From NCBI GenBank assembly GCA_002323245.1, contig DCPU01000020.1:57789-121788 (forward strand): a stretch of 64,000 nucleotides of DNA. Reading direction: 5' to 3'. The translations under genes and the position numbers were made by a program. Positions 33,609 to 42,287 of this stretch are shown here, piece after piece. The stretch comes from Mariprofundus sp. UBA1536. Its GTDB lineage: Bacteria; Pseudomonadota; Zetaproteobacteria; Mariprofundales; Mariprofundaceae. Each line of letters begins with the position of its first letter. Position 1 is the stretch's first letter. Below the pieces are notes generated by a model. The model was not told the origin of the DNA, made no database searches, and saw nothing but the letters and a program-made list of their open reading frames with translations.

Positions 33609-34567
33609 GGCTGGCTGCCGCTCACAAAAATGGGATTGGCCAAACCATCCAGAGGCACGGGTTTTCGTAAGAGATTGCTGGCATTCATCAGTTCAAGCAA
33701 TTCCGTGGCGCGGGTTTGCAATTGCGACGGTGAACCGGTCAGGAATTTTTTGTTGTCTGCGCGGGTTAAGAAATACAAACCATCATCACTCACCATCAGT
33801 GCATCTTTGGGTGAAGCCGCACCTTGGGTTGTTTTCGCTGATTGTTGCTTTTGCATATGGGTGAGGGCGCTAAAATAGCCATCGATTAACAATTGAATGT
33901 TGGCAGCTTGGCTTCGCAAAGCTTCATTGCGCACAGCCAGTACATCCACAATCAAACCTGGAATTTCACTGCTATCAAAAACGCTATTGGCACCGAGTGC
34001 CAACAAGGCTGATTTTGTAGGTTCAAATGTGGTGACAGCATCTACACGTTTGTTCTCAAATGCTTTGATATGTACATCAGCATTGAGATGAATGATATCC
34101 ACTTCATCGGGGCGAAGACCGGCTTTTTTTAAGGCGCTGTGAACCAAAATCGCCCCCACGGCTGAGGTTTCAACCCCAATCCGTTTGCCGCGTAAGCCCT
34201 TCAATGTTTTGATGTCAGTTTGTGTCAATAAAGCATCAGCACCATTGGAAAAATCAAAGGCAAGCACAATTGAGAGTTCGGCGCCGTTAGCGATTTCCGA
34301 AAGTGCTTCATCCAAGGTAATGGCGGCGGCATCGACTGTGCCCTCATGAAGCAGATCAAACACATCGGTTGCCGATGGCATTTCAATCAATTTGATACGA
34401 TTATCGTCGTAAAGACCAAGGTTTCTTGCCAAATATAAAGGTTTGTAACCGACCCAAGCATTACTTGCGACCTTGAATGGGGGTTGTGGTGTTTGGGTGC
34501 AAGCGCTCGAAAAAACCAAGATAAAGAGCAGGGGCAAGATGAAGAGAGGGATAGGTTTACGATTCAT
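33605..34567 (-). CDS. NMT1/SsuA-type substrate-binding lipoprotein
   Basis: Periplasmic solute-binding protein of the ABC nitrate/taurine/thiamine-precursor type. It starts at the ATG at 34567, which has AAAGGA eight bases upstream, and opens with a lipoprotein-like signal (FILPLLFILVFSSACTQ). The binding fold shows VASNAWVGYKPLYLARNLGLYD, EGTVDAAAITLDEAL and GKRIGVETSAVGAILV with VDAVTTFEP. An upstream in-frame start (34636) would hide the signal. No permease or ATPase gene lies near; it overlaps the hybrid kinase by four bases, so it likely works as its ligand sensor. 320 residues. Confidence 0.82.
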   Translation of the reverse strand: MNRKPIPLFILPLLFILVFSSACTQTPQPPFKVASNAWVGYKPLYLARNLGLYDDNRIKLIEMPSATDVFDLLHEGTVDAAAITLDEALSEIANGAELSIVLAFDFSNGADALLTQTDIKTLKGLRGKRIGVETSAVGAILVHSALKKAGLRPDEVDIIHLNADVHIKAFENKRVDAVTTFEPTKSALLALGANSVFDSSEIPGLIVDVLAVRNEALRSQAANIQLLIDGYFSALTHMQKQQSAKTTQGAASPKDALMVSDDGLYFLTRADNKKFLTGSPSQLQTRATELLELMNASNLLRKPVPLDGLANPIFVSGSQP

Positions 34568-34719
34568 CTGCAGTCCTTTATTTGGGTGTCGCCATGCATG
34601 CTGCCAAGGCATGATGATTACGCGCTTTTTATGCAAGCAAGATATAGACCATAAATGAGGCCAGTCGGTGAATGCGCTGCCTGACGCGCTATATTTTTTA
34701 TCTTTTTTTAGAAGGGGGG

Positions 34720-34748
34720 TTGAACTTGGATTTGGGTGTTCCTATATA
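34720..34748 (+). promoter_or_regulatory. Promoter of groESL
   Basis: -35 TTGAAC (34720-34725), 17-base spacer, -10 TATATA (34743-34748), 37 bases before the groES ATG. TTGAA with the following CCTATAT also loosely resembles a heat-shock (sigma-32) promoter. No CIRCE inverted repeat (TTAGCACTC/GAGTGCTAA) was found between 34640 and 34785, so HrcA control is unlikely here. Confidence 0.6.
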
Positions 34749-34785
34749 GCGTACACAAAACCTTATTTTGATAGGAGTAACAACC

Positions 34786-35082
34786 ATGGCAACACAAGTT
34801 CGTCCACTACATGATCGTGTAATTATTCGTCGCTTAGGCGAAGAAGAAAAATCAAAAGGCGGTATCATTATTCCTGACTCAGCCAAAGAAAAACCACTTC
34901 AAGGCGAAGTGATTGCAGTTGGCAAAGGCAAAATTTTGGACAATGGCGATCTTCGCGCATTGGACGTTAAAGTCGGCGAAACAGTTTTGTTTTCAACTTA
35001 CGCTGGAACAGAAATCAAATTGGATGGCGATACATTCTTGATGATGCGTGAAGACGACATCCTCGGTGTGATTACCAAGTAA
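34786..35082 (+). CDS. groES: Co-chaperonin GroES
   Basis: Heptameric lid of the GroEL folding chamber. Starts at the ATG at 34786 (MATQVRPLHDRVIIRR), with AGGAG 11 bases upstream. The mobile loop is KSKGGIIIPDSAKEKPLQGEV, here at residues 25-45, and the protein ends DILGVITK. 98 residues. A longer frame from 34768 has no RBS. groEL follows after 47 bases. Confidence 0.97.
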   Translation: MATQVRPLHDRVIIRRLGEEEKSKGGIIIPDSAKEKPLQGEVIAVGKGKILDNGDLRALDVKVGETVLFSTYAGTEIKLDGDTFLMMREDDILGVITK

Positions 35083-35129
35083 GCCAATCCCCAAACAAAC
35101 GATAAACAAAAAACCTAGGAGACATTGAC

Positions 35130-36767
35130 ATGGCTAAGGAAATTATTTTCGGTGAAGACGCGCGCGCAAAAATGATGGTGGGCGTGGATAAACTGGCAAA
35201 CGCAGTAAAAGTAACATTAGGCCCCAAAGGCCGAAACGTGGTGTTGTCAAAATCATGGGGCGCACCAACCATCACTAAAGATGGTGTATCTGTGGCCAAA
35301 GAAATCGAGCTTGAAGACAAGTTTGAAAACATGGGCGCACAAATGGTGAAAGAAGTGGCATCTAAAACTGCGGATATCGCAGGCGATGGCACCACCACTG
35401 CAACAGTATTGGCGCAAGCCATTGCCAAAGAAGGCAATAAAGCTGTGGCTGCTGGTATGAATCCAATGGATTTGAAACGCGGCATCGATAAAGCTGTTGC
35501 GGCATTGACCATTGAGCTTAAAAACCTTTCAAACACAGTGAAAAACCAAGAAGAAATCGCACAAGTGGGCACTATTTCTGCCAACGGCGATGCTGAAATT
35601 GGTAAAATCATTGCTGATGCCATGGAAAAAGTGGGCAAAGAAGGCGTGATTACTGTGGAAGAAGCCAAAGGCTTGGAAACAGAGTTGGATGTGGTTGAAG
35701 GCATGCAATTTGATCGCGGTTATTTGTCACCCTATTTCGTGACCAATGCGGATCGCATGGAAGTTGAACTTAAAGACGCATACATTTTGTTGTTTGAAAA
35801 GAAAATCAACAGCATGCGTGATATGTTGCCTATGCTTGAAGCCGTGGCGCGTTCGGGCAAACCATTGTTGATTATTGCTGAAGACATCGAAGGCGAAGCA
35901 TTGGCAACCTTGGTTGTGAATAAAATGCGCGGCGTGATGACTGTTGCAGCTGTGAAGGCACCTGGTTTTGGCGATCGCCGCAAAGCGATGCTTGAAGACA
36001 TGGCTGTACTTACTGGCGGTAAAGTGATTTCTGAAGACTTGGGTCTGAAATTGGAAAACGTGACTTTGGAAGACTTGGGTCATGCAGGTACCATTCAAAT
36101 CACCAAAGACACCACTGTGATTGTAGATGGCGCTGGCGCTAAAGCTGATATCGAAGGTCGTGTGACTTTGATTCGCAAACAAGTGGAAGATACCACTTCT
36201 GATTACGACAAAGAAAAATTGTTGGAACGCTTGGCGAAACTCGCTGGTGGCGTTGCTGTGATTAAAGTTGGCGCAGCGACTGAAGTTGCCATGAAAGAGA
36301 AAAAAGACCGTGTTGATGATGCTTTGCATGCAACGCGTGCTGCAGTTGAAGAAGGTATCGTGGCTGGTGGCGGCGTAGCTTTGATTCGTGCGCGTAAAGC
36401 TTTGGACACCATCAAAGGCGACAACGCTGATCAAGATGCTGGTATCAACATTGTGCGCAGCGCAATTGAAGCACCACTTCGTCAAATTGTTGCCAATGGC
36501 GGCGGTGAGCCTTCAGTGGTTGTGAATGAAGTATCCAAGAGCAAAGATGCCAACTTCGGTTACAACGCTGGCACTGAAGAGTACGGCGATTTGGTGAAAA
36601 TGGGTGTAATTGACCCAACCAAAGTAACACGCACAGCATTGCAACACGCTGCCTCAATTGCTGGTCTATTGATCACAACAGAATGCATGGTTGCTGATAT
36701 TCCAGAACCAGCAGCTGGTGGCGCAGATATGGGCGGCATGGGTGGTATGGGCGGCATGGGCATGTAA
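35130..36767 (+). CDS. groEL: Chaperonin GroEL
   Basis: Cytoplasmic ATP-driven folding chamber. N-terminal KEIIFGEDARAKM, the ATP site in VTLGPKGRNVVL and GDGTTTATVLAQ, the apical region, and the C-terminal GGM repeats (residues ~533-545) are all typical. 545 residues. AGGAGA precedes the ATG. The coding sequence is even in codon use. The only groESL copy in the window, followed by a terminator. Confidence 0.98.
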   Translation: MAKEIIFGEDARAKMMVGVDKLANAVKVTLGPKGRNVVLSKSWGAPTITKDGVSVAKEIELEDKFENMGAQMVKEVASKTADIAGDGTTTATVLAQAIAKEGNKAVAAGMNPMDLKRGIDKAVAALTIELKNLSNTVKNQEEIAQVGTISANGDAEIGKIIADAMEKVGKEGVITVEEAKGLETELDVVEGMQFDRGYLSPYFVTNADRMEVELKDAYILLFEKKINSMRDMLPMLEAVARSGKPLLIIAEDIEGEALATLVVNKMRGVMTVAAVKAPGFGDRRKAMLEDMAVLTGGKVISEDLGLKLENVTLEDLGHAGTIQITKDTTVIVDGAGAKADIEGRVTLIRKQVEDTTSDYDKEKLLERLAKLAGGVAVIKVGAATEVAMKEKKDRVDDALHATRAAVEEGIVAGGGVALIRARKALDTIKGDNADQDAGINIVRSAIEAPLRQIVANGGGEPSVVVNEVSKSKDANFGYNAGTEEYGDLVKMGVIDPTKVTRTALQHAASIAGLLITTECMVADIPEPAAGGADMGGMGGMGGMGM

Positions 36768-36803
36768 CATTGCCACATGGCAATTTGCTCCACGTCTAAA
36801 TTT

Positions 36804-36834
36804 AAGGCGACCTCTTTGGAGGTCGCCTTTTTTT
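36804..36834 (+). terminator. Intrinsic terminator of groESL
   Basis: Perfect 11-bp stem AAGGCGACCTC (36804-36814), loop TTTG, GAGGTCGCCTT (36819-36829), then TTTTT. Confidence 0.95.
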
Positions 36835-36948
36835 ATGCCTAGAAAAAATTAATGCCTATTTTGTTGCGTCCGTGTCATGCTCTTGCCCCATTTGGTCAGT
36901 ACTTTCTGTGCTGATATGCTCCACACACCGATTCAAAGTGAGATAACC

Positions 36949-39036
36949 ATGAAAGACGTCGATTTAAGCGCATTAACGTTGCCCGAGAATTTTATTAATC
37001 GGGAACTGAGCATGCTGGAATTTAATCAGCGTGTGCTTGAAATGGCTTGCGATCAAAGCGTGCCTTTGCTTGAGCGCTTACGTTTTCTTTGTATTTGCAC
37101 ATCCAATATGGATGAATTTTTTGAAGTGCGGGTGGCTGTGCAGCGCCAGAAACAAGCTTTGGGCTCTCTGGCAGTTGGCGCAGATGGATTGACGGCCAGT
37201 GAAATCTTAAGTCGCATCCGTAGCCGTGTGGATGAGATTGTTACCCGCCAATATCAATTGCTCAATGATGATTTGCTACCTGCTATGCGTAGCGAAGGCA
37301 TTAGTTTCCTGCATCGCAATGAATGGACTGATGAGCAAAAGCAATGGATTAACGGCTTTTTCAAACACGAATTGTTGCCTGTGCTTACACCCATTGGCTT
37401 GGACCCTGCTCATCCATTTCCACGGTTACTGAGTAAAATCTTAAACTTTATGATTTCACTTGAAGGCAAAGATGCATTTGGTCGCGATTCAAAATTTGCT
37501 GTAGTGCAAGCACCGCGTTCCATTCCGCGCGTGATTCGTTTGCCCGAAGACATTGCCACTTCCGAACACTGTTATGTGTTTTTATCATCGATAATCCATG
37601 AAAACGTCGATGATTTGTTCCCAGGCATGCGCGCCAAATCGTGCCATCAGTTCCGCATTACGCGTGATAGTGAAATTGATTTGGATGAAGAGTTTAAAGA
37701 CCTTAAGCAAGCCATTGCTGGCGAGCTGCTTGAGCGTCGTTTTGGCCATCCGGTGCGACTTGAGGTGTCCAACCGTTGCCCGCAAGAGCTGACTGATTAT
37801 TTGTTGCGCCAGTTCAACTTGCAGGAATCGGATTTGTACCGTGTGGAAGGTCCTGTGAATTTGTATCGCATGTCGCCCGTGGTGGATGAAATCAATCGCC
37901 CTGATTTAAAATTTCCTAAATTTGAGGCGGGGTTACCCGAAGTTTTAAAAGAAGATGAACTTTGTATGTTTAGCGCTATTCGCGATAAAGATATTTTGCT
38001 GCATCATCCCTTCCAAAGTTTTGAGCCTGTGGTTGAGTTGCTCAATCAAGCTGCGGCTGATCCAAATGTGTTGGCGATTAAACAAACGCTTTATCGCGCG
38101 GTGCCAGGTTCACCGATTGTAAATGCGCTGATTAAGGCTGCCCGCGCCAGCAAAGAAGTGATTGCTGTGATTGAGTTGCGCGCGCGATACAACGAAGAAG
38201 ATAATATCGCCTTGGCCGATAGTTTATCTGCTGCTGGTGTGCAGGTGGTGTATGGCGTGGTGGGCTATAAAACCCATTGCAAAATGATGCTGATTGTGCG
38301 CCGCGAGGGTAAGAAGCTACGCCGTTATGTGCATTTGGGTACGGGGAATTATCACACGGTGACCTCAAGATTTTACACTGATCTTGGTTTGATGACGGCC
38401 GATGCCAACATCGGTGAAGATGTGCACAGGATTTTCCAGCAACTTACAGGTATGGGTAAAGCCACCAAGCTGAAATCGATGATGCAGGCGCCTTTTACCC
38501 TGCATTCTGGGCTGCTTGAATATATTAGAATTGAAACATCCAATGCCAAAGCGGGTGGCAAAGCGCGCATTATAGCCAAAATGAATGGTTTGGAAGAGCC
38601 AGAGATGATTCGTGCTTTGTATGAAGCATCCATGGCGGGTGTGAAAGTTGATTTGATTGTGCGCGGCATTTGCTGTCTTCGTCCTGGCATCAAAGGGGTG
38701 TCGGAGAATATTCGCGTGCGCTCGATTTTGGGCAGATTTTTAGAGCATACCCGCGTTTTCTATTTCTTTAATGGTGGCGAGCCTGAAGTGATGTTTTCAA
38801 GCGCTGATTGGATGACGCGCAATCAGCATCACCGCATTGAAACATGTTTCCCGATCAATGATCCCAAACTGGCTGTGCATGTGGTCAATTCCGCGCTTAA
38901 ACCCTATTTCTCTGATAATACTGGGGCTTGGAATCTGCAAAGCGATGGTGCTTATCAGCGGGTTCGCTCCAAAGCCAAGTCACGCTCTGCACAATTGGAG
39001 CTGATGGAAGATATGGGGAGATTGGAGAAAAAATAA
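36949..39036 (+). CDS. ppk1: Polyphosphate kinase 1
   Basis: Makes inorganic polyphosphate from ATP (and the reverse) at the inner membrane. The frame is open from 36877, but the ATG at 36949 (MKDVDLSALTLPENF) fits the family N-terminus, giving 695 residues. Key parts: FINRELSMLEFNQRVLEMA, the autophosphorylated His in GYKTHCKMMLIVRR, and VHLGTGNYHT; a second PLD-like His stretch lies near RFLEHTRVFYFF. It is convergent with ppx, with 20 bases between, so one locus holds synthesis and breakdown of polyphosphate. Confidence 0.97.
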   Translation: MKDVDLSALTLPENFINRELSMLEFNQRVLEMACDQSVPLLERLRFLCICTSNMDEFFEVRVAVQRQKQALGSLAVGADGLTASEILSRIRSRVDEIVTRQYQLLNDDLLPAMRSEGISFLHRNEWTDEQKQWINGFFKHELLPVLTPIGLDPAHPFPRLLSKILNFMISLEGKDAFGRDSKFAVVQAPRSIPRVIRLPEDIATSEHCYVFLSSIIHENVDDLFPGMRAKSCHQFRITRDSEIDLDEEFKDLKQAIAGELLERRFGHPVRLEVSNRCPQELTDYLLRQFNLQESDLYRVEGPVNLYRMSPVVDEINRPDLKFPKFEAGLPEVLKEDELCMFSAIRDKDILLHHPFQSFEPVVELLNQAAADPNVLAIKQTLYRAVPGSPIVNALIKAARASKEVIAVIELRARYNEEDNIALADSLSAAGVQVVYGVVGYKTHCKMMLIVRREGKKLRRYVHLGTGNYHTVTSRFYTDLGLMTADANIGEDVHRIFQQLTGMGKATKLKSMMQAPFTLHSGLLEYIRIETSNAKAGGKARIIAKMNGLEEPEMIRALYEASMAGVKVDLIVRGICCLRPGIKGVSENIRVRSILGRFLEHTRVFYFFNGGEPEVMFSSADWMTRNQHHRIETCFPINDPKLAVHVVNSALKPYFSDNTGAWNLQSDGAYQRVRSKAKSRSAQLELMEDMGRLEKK

Positions 39037-39056
39037 GTGCGCTCACGCCCAAGCGT

Positions 39057-40628
39057 TTATTTGGTGATGTCTTCGGGGTTGCTTGGGTTGAACCCCACTT
39101 GTAGCGGTAAATCAAAAGCTTTTTCAAAATAATCGGCAGTTTGCATGGCTGCCCAGCGCTCAAGCAATAATTCGCCTGCACCATTTAGCATCAGATGTAC
39201 GCATTTCTTATCCACTTCCAATCGCAATTTGCTGACGCGATTGCGGCGTTCGCGGTTGAGGGCAATAGCCAAACGCAGCAAGGCGCTTAGCTGCCAAACC
39301 TTCTTTTTATCGCTAGGGCTAAGCGATGCGAAATCCGCATGATCTTCACTGGGCGCAGCTTTACGTTGATAACGTAAGACTTGCGATAGCACTTGTTTGT
39401 CACGGTCAGATAATCCCAACATGGGCACAGCGGTAATCAAATAGGCAGCTTGATGATGATGGGAACGCACGTTGATATACATGCCCATTTCGTGCAAAGA
39501 GGCTGCCAGTTGTAGTAATAATTTATCTAGCGTTGTCAGCGCAAATTTCACTGATAGCAAATCAAACATGAGCAGGGCCATTTGATTAACCCATTCAGCA
39601 TATTTGCGATCCACGTGAAATTTCTTGGCAATGCTTTGGCCCATAGCAATCAAATTGCCGTATTGGGTCTGAAACATTTCTTCCTTGCTATCCATCAAAT
39701 CAAGCAAAATACCATCGAGCAAGCCGGAATCAGGCATCATCATAGTTTTGGCTTTGGCCACTTTCATGATTTGATGGAAAACCATGGCCGCAGGCACAAT
39801 CACATCGGCGCGGTCGGGCCGTAAGCCCAGTTCGCTGATGCGTTCCTCAAACGTTTTTTCGTTGAGTAGGGTAATGAGCTCACCCAAACCAGTGCGCGAA
39901 ATCGAGTCTGCTGTTTCCGATAAGCCAAGTTGTACTGCAAGCTCACCAATAGCAGCGGCATTGCCGCCAGTTGCCACGCAAAAATCGAGCTTTCCTTTGC
40001 TCATATTACGCTTAATGACTTGGGCGATATCTAAGAATCGCTCTTGGAATGCTAAAGCGAAATCTTCTGCTTGGTTTTGCATTTCCAGCAAGCGCACCGT
40101 GCCAATCTGGAAGCTTTGGGCGGTGAGTACTTTGCCATTTCGAGTGAGTGAGATTTCAACGCTGCCGCCACCCATATCAATGAGCAGAGCATATTTTTCA
40201 GATAAATCAAGGCGCTGGCTAATGGCATATTGTACAAGACGGGCTTCTTCTTCGCCTGAAATCAACGAAAGTTCGATGTTTGTTTCTTGTAAAATCTTCG
40301 CAATCAGGGTTTTGCCGTTGCTGGCATCTCGCATGGCACTGGTGGCGATGGCTTTATATTTGGTAATATGATGTTGATCCAAAAGGCCGCGAAACTCATG
40401 AAATGCTTCAAGTGCATTGTCCATGGTCTGTTCACTGAGTTTACCTGTGGTAAAGGCATCGTGTCCTAAGCGAACTGGCGCACGATAGCGCTGAATCATT
40501 TGCGTGTTTCCTGTTGCATCAAAGGTGGCAATACCCATGCGCATAGCATTCGAGCCCACATCAATCGCAGCGATTAAGGCGCCTTCTTCAAAATTATTGG
40601 TGATTTCAACGAGCCGCCTTATCTCCAT
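39057..40628 (-). CDS. ppx: Exopolyphosphatase/pppGpp phosphatase family
   Basis: Ppx/GppA enzyme removing terminal phosphate from polyphosphate or pppGpp. The ASKHA ATPase-like core has AAIDVGSNAMRMGI, IATSAMRDASNG, SGEEEARLVQYAI and LIDMGGGSVEISL. A C-terminal HD-like domain (from about residue 320) has LHEMGMYINVRSHHHQA. 523 residues fits the two-domain form. Facing ppk1 tail-to-tail, it points to Ppx; GppA activity cannot be excluded. Confidence 0.9.
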   Translation of the reverse strand: MEIRRLVEITNNFEEGALIAAIDVGSNAMRMGIATFDATGNTQMIQRYRAPVRLGHDAFTTGKLSEQTMDNALEAFHEFRGLLDQHHITKYKAIATSAMRDASNGKTLIAKILQETNIELSLISGEEEARLVQYAISQRLDLSEKYALLIDMGGGSVEISLTRNGKVLTAQSFQIGTVRLLEMQNQAEDFALAFQERFLDIAQVIKRNMSKGKLDFCVATGGNAAAIGELAVQLGLSETADSISRTGLGELITLLNEKTFEERISELGLRPDRADVIVPAAMVFHQIMKVAKAKTMMMPDSGLLDGILLDLMDSKEEMFQTQYGNLIAMGQSIAKKFHVDRKYAEWVNQMALLMFDLLSVKFALTTLDKLLLQLAASLHEMGMYINVRSHHHQAAYLITAVPMLGLSDRDKQVLSQVLRYQRKAAPSEDHADFASLSPSDKKKVWQLSALLRLAIALNRERRNRVSKLRLEVDKKCVHLMLNGAGELLLERWAAMQTADYFEKAFDLPLQVGFNPSNPEDITK

Positions 40629-40681
40629 AGGCCGATACTGCCATGAAGCTTGCTAAAAACGCCAATAAAATTGTTTTTAGA

Positions 40682-40710
40682 TAAAAAACAGGGCTTCATA
40701 TGAAGCCCGG
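40682..40710 (-). terminator. Intrinsic terminator of the small-gene pair (minus strand)
   Basis: The 18-base palindrome GGGCTTCATATGAAGCCC at 40691-40708 is followed, on the minus strand, by TGTTTTTT. It closes the 41181-40741 transcript before ppx. Confidence 0.85.
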
Positions 40711-40740
40711 CTCTTTGGCGACAACTGTGAGGAGTTATCG

Positions 40741-40983
40741 TTAGTGTTGCGTTGCTGCGGTATCTTGTGCGCCCTCTAAGGGGTCATCAGGGATATCACC
40801 CTGCAAATCATAGTCATCAGCAGCGCTGTAGTTTTGCTCACCATCAAGTATTTGTTCATCATTAAATTCAGCATAATCCGCAACCGATGCAGCTTGTGAT
40901 GGTATGCTGATACAAGCGCTGCAGACCAACAGGAGCAAGGCAAGGGCCGTGAAGGTGAATGTTGAATCGAACAAATTTTTCAT
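40741..40983 (-). CDS. Small secreted acidic protein, unknown
   Basis: I do not recognise a family. The 80-residue product has a signal peptide (hydrophobic 11-23, ending near SIPSQA) and a mature tail of about 48 residues rich in D, E, A and Q (AEFNDEQILDGEQNYSAADDYDLQGD). Two Cys (near 21 and 24) lie within the hydrophobic stretch, but no good lipobox is seen. It starts nine bases after the next small gene and is probably co-transcribed with it. Role unknown. Confidence 0.55.
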   Translation of the reverse strand: MKNLFDSTFTFTALALLLLVCSACISIPSQAASVADYAEFNDEQILDGEQNYSAADDYDLQGDIPDDPLEGAQDTAATQH

Positions 40984-40992
40984 AAGGCTCGC

Positions 40993-41181
40993 TTAATAGC
41001 GGCTAAATGAGTCCTCATTAAAGTCGTCATCAAAATGCGGAAAATCTTCATTTCCCCAATCGTCATCGTCTTCATCGGAATCTATCATTTTATGCTTGCG
41101 TTTTTCGTCTTTTTTAGAGCGTTTTGGCTCTAAGTTTTCTGGGCTTAGCTCTTCAGCTATTGATTTGCGTTTATGTTTCAT
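40993..41181 (-). CDS. Highly charged small protein, unknown
   Basis: A 62-residue protein split into a basic half (KRKSIAEELS, EPKRSKKDEKRKHK) and an acidic half (SDEDDDDWGNEDFPHFDDD). Two adjacent ATG codons (41184, 41181) follow GGAG; the second has the better spacing. Such a dipolar, disordered sequence may bind nucleic acid or basic proteins; that is a guess. It lies upstream of the secreted acidic gene on the same strand and divergent from the LysR gene. Confidence 0.5.
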   Translation of the reverse strand: MKHKRKSIAEELSPENLEPKRSKKDEKRKHKMIDSDEDDDDWGNEDFPHFDDDFNEDSFSRY

Positions 41182-41279
41182 CATTGGTCTCCACCGTAGA
41201 ATTGAACGAAAAATCACTTGCTTTCAAAATACGGTAAAGCAGAATGTTTCTATCAGGCTGGTTAAGGAAATTGCACACT

Positions 41280-42164
41280 ATGGACATCAACCTTCTTCAA
41301 ACATTTATACTGGTAGCCAAAGAGGGTGGCTTCCGCAGTGCTGCCGAAAAACAATTTCTTACACCAAGCGCAATTAGCTCGCGTATTCGCCTCTTGGAAA
41401 ATGAAATCGGCGCTCAATTATTTGAACGTGGCCAGTTTGGGACACACCTTACTTTATCGGGCGAGCGTCTGCTAGATCATGCCGAAGACATGCTGGCGAC
41501 ATGGAATCGTATCCGTAAAGACGTGGTGATTCCAAAACAAGCACGAAAAGTGCTAGCCATTGGGGCAACCGATACGATTTGGCAGGCCATCTTGCTTGAT
41601 GCTGTATCACAAATGCAGCAGCACGACCCTACATTGGCGCTGCGCATGGAAACGGGTACAGCGGAAAGCCTTACCCGCGAAGTGCTTGAAGGTAGTTTGG
41701 ATGCTATTTGTATTTTTGAGGCACCAGATTTGCCGGTGATTCAGGGTGAAGTCATTGGTGATATTCAATTTATTTTAGTCTCTACAAACCCATTGGCATC
41801 TGAATCTGAGGCGATGGCGCAGCATTTTGTGCAGGTGGATTGGGGAAAAAATAGAGGTCAATCGCTTCTGGAAATTCCAGCCAGTAAAACACATCCAATG
41901 ACCCGAACTTCGGTGGGTTGGTTGGGTTTACAATGGTTGCTCAAAAATGGCGGCAGTGCTTACTTACCCCAATCATTGGTCGCACCCTATATAGCTTCAA
42001 ACATGCTGTTTCCAGTGAAAAATGCACCAACATTCAAACGCACCGTTTATTTGCTGCATCCCATTCAGGCGAGAAATAACCCGTCCAAGCATGGCGAGAG
42101 CGATTTCAAACTACTCAGCCAAGTCTTGGTCAATATTGCTAACAATGGAGAGCATTTGCGTTAG
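41280..42164 (+). CDS. LysR-family regulator (HdfR-like)
   Basis: Transcription regulator with an N-terminal winged HTH (MDINLLQTFILVAKEGGFRS, then LTPSAISSRIRLLENEIG) and a LysR effector domain. The pattern of both halves, including the unusual HTH and the W-G-K-N-R stretch, recalls HdfR rather than typical LysR activators. I start it at the ATG at 41280, with AAGGA eleven bases upstream; the frame is open from 41244. 294 residues. It lies upstream of glgP and divergent from the charged small gene, so either could be its target; this is inferred from position only. Confidence 0.85.
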   Translation: MDINLLQTFILVAKEGGFRSAAEKQFLTPSAISSRIRLLENEIGAQLFERGQFGTHLTLSGERLLDHAEDMLATWNRIRKDVVIPKQARKVLAIGATDTIWQAILLDAVSQMQQHDPTLALRMETGTAESLTREVLEGSLDAICIFEAPDLPVIQGEVIGDIQFILVSTNPLASESEAMAQHFVQVDWGKNRGQSLLEIPASKTHPMTRTSVGWLGLQWLLKNGGSAYLPQSLVAPYIASNMLFPVKNAPTFKRTVYLLHPIQARNNPSKHGESDFKLLSQVLVNIANNGEHLR

Positions 42165-42287
42165 TTTTAGTTGGTTCTAGTGAAACGAAACCTAGTATTT
42201 TCTTGCATAAAAAGGCTGTGATTTGACTTGTAAGGTAGCTTTGGACACCCTGCGAATCATTAAATTTGTATCAAGGTGTTTTTAACA

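Noticed and set aside
35727..36485. A 252-codon frame antisense to groEL
   Set aside because: Common shadow of biased codon use in groEL; no RBS, no recognisable domain.
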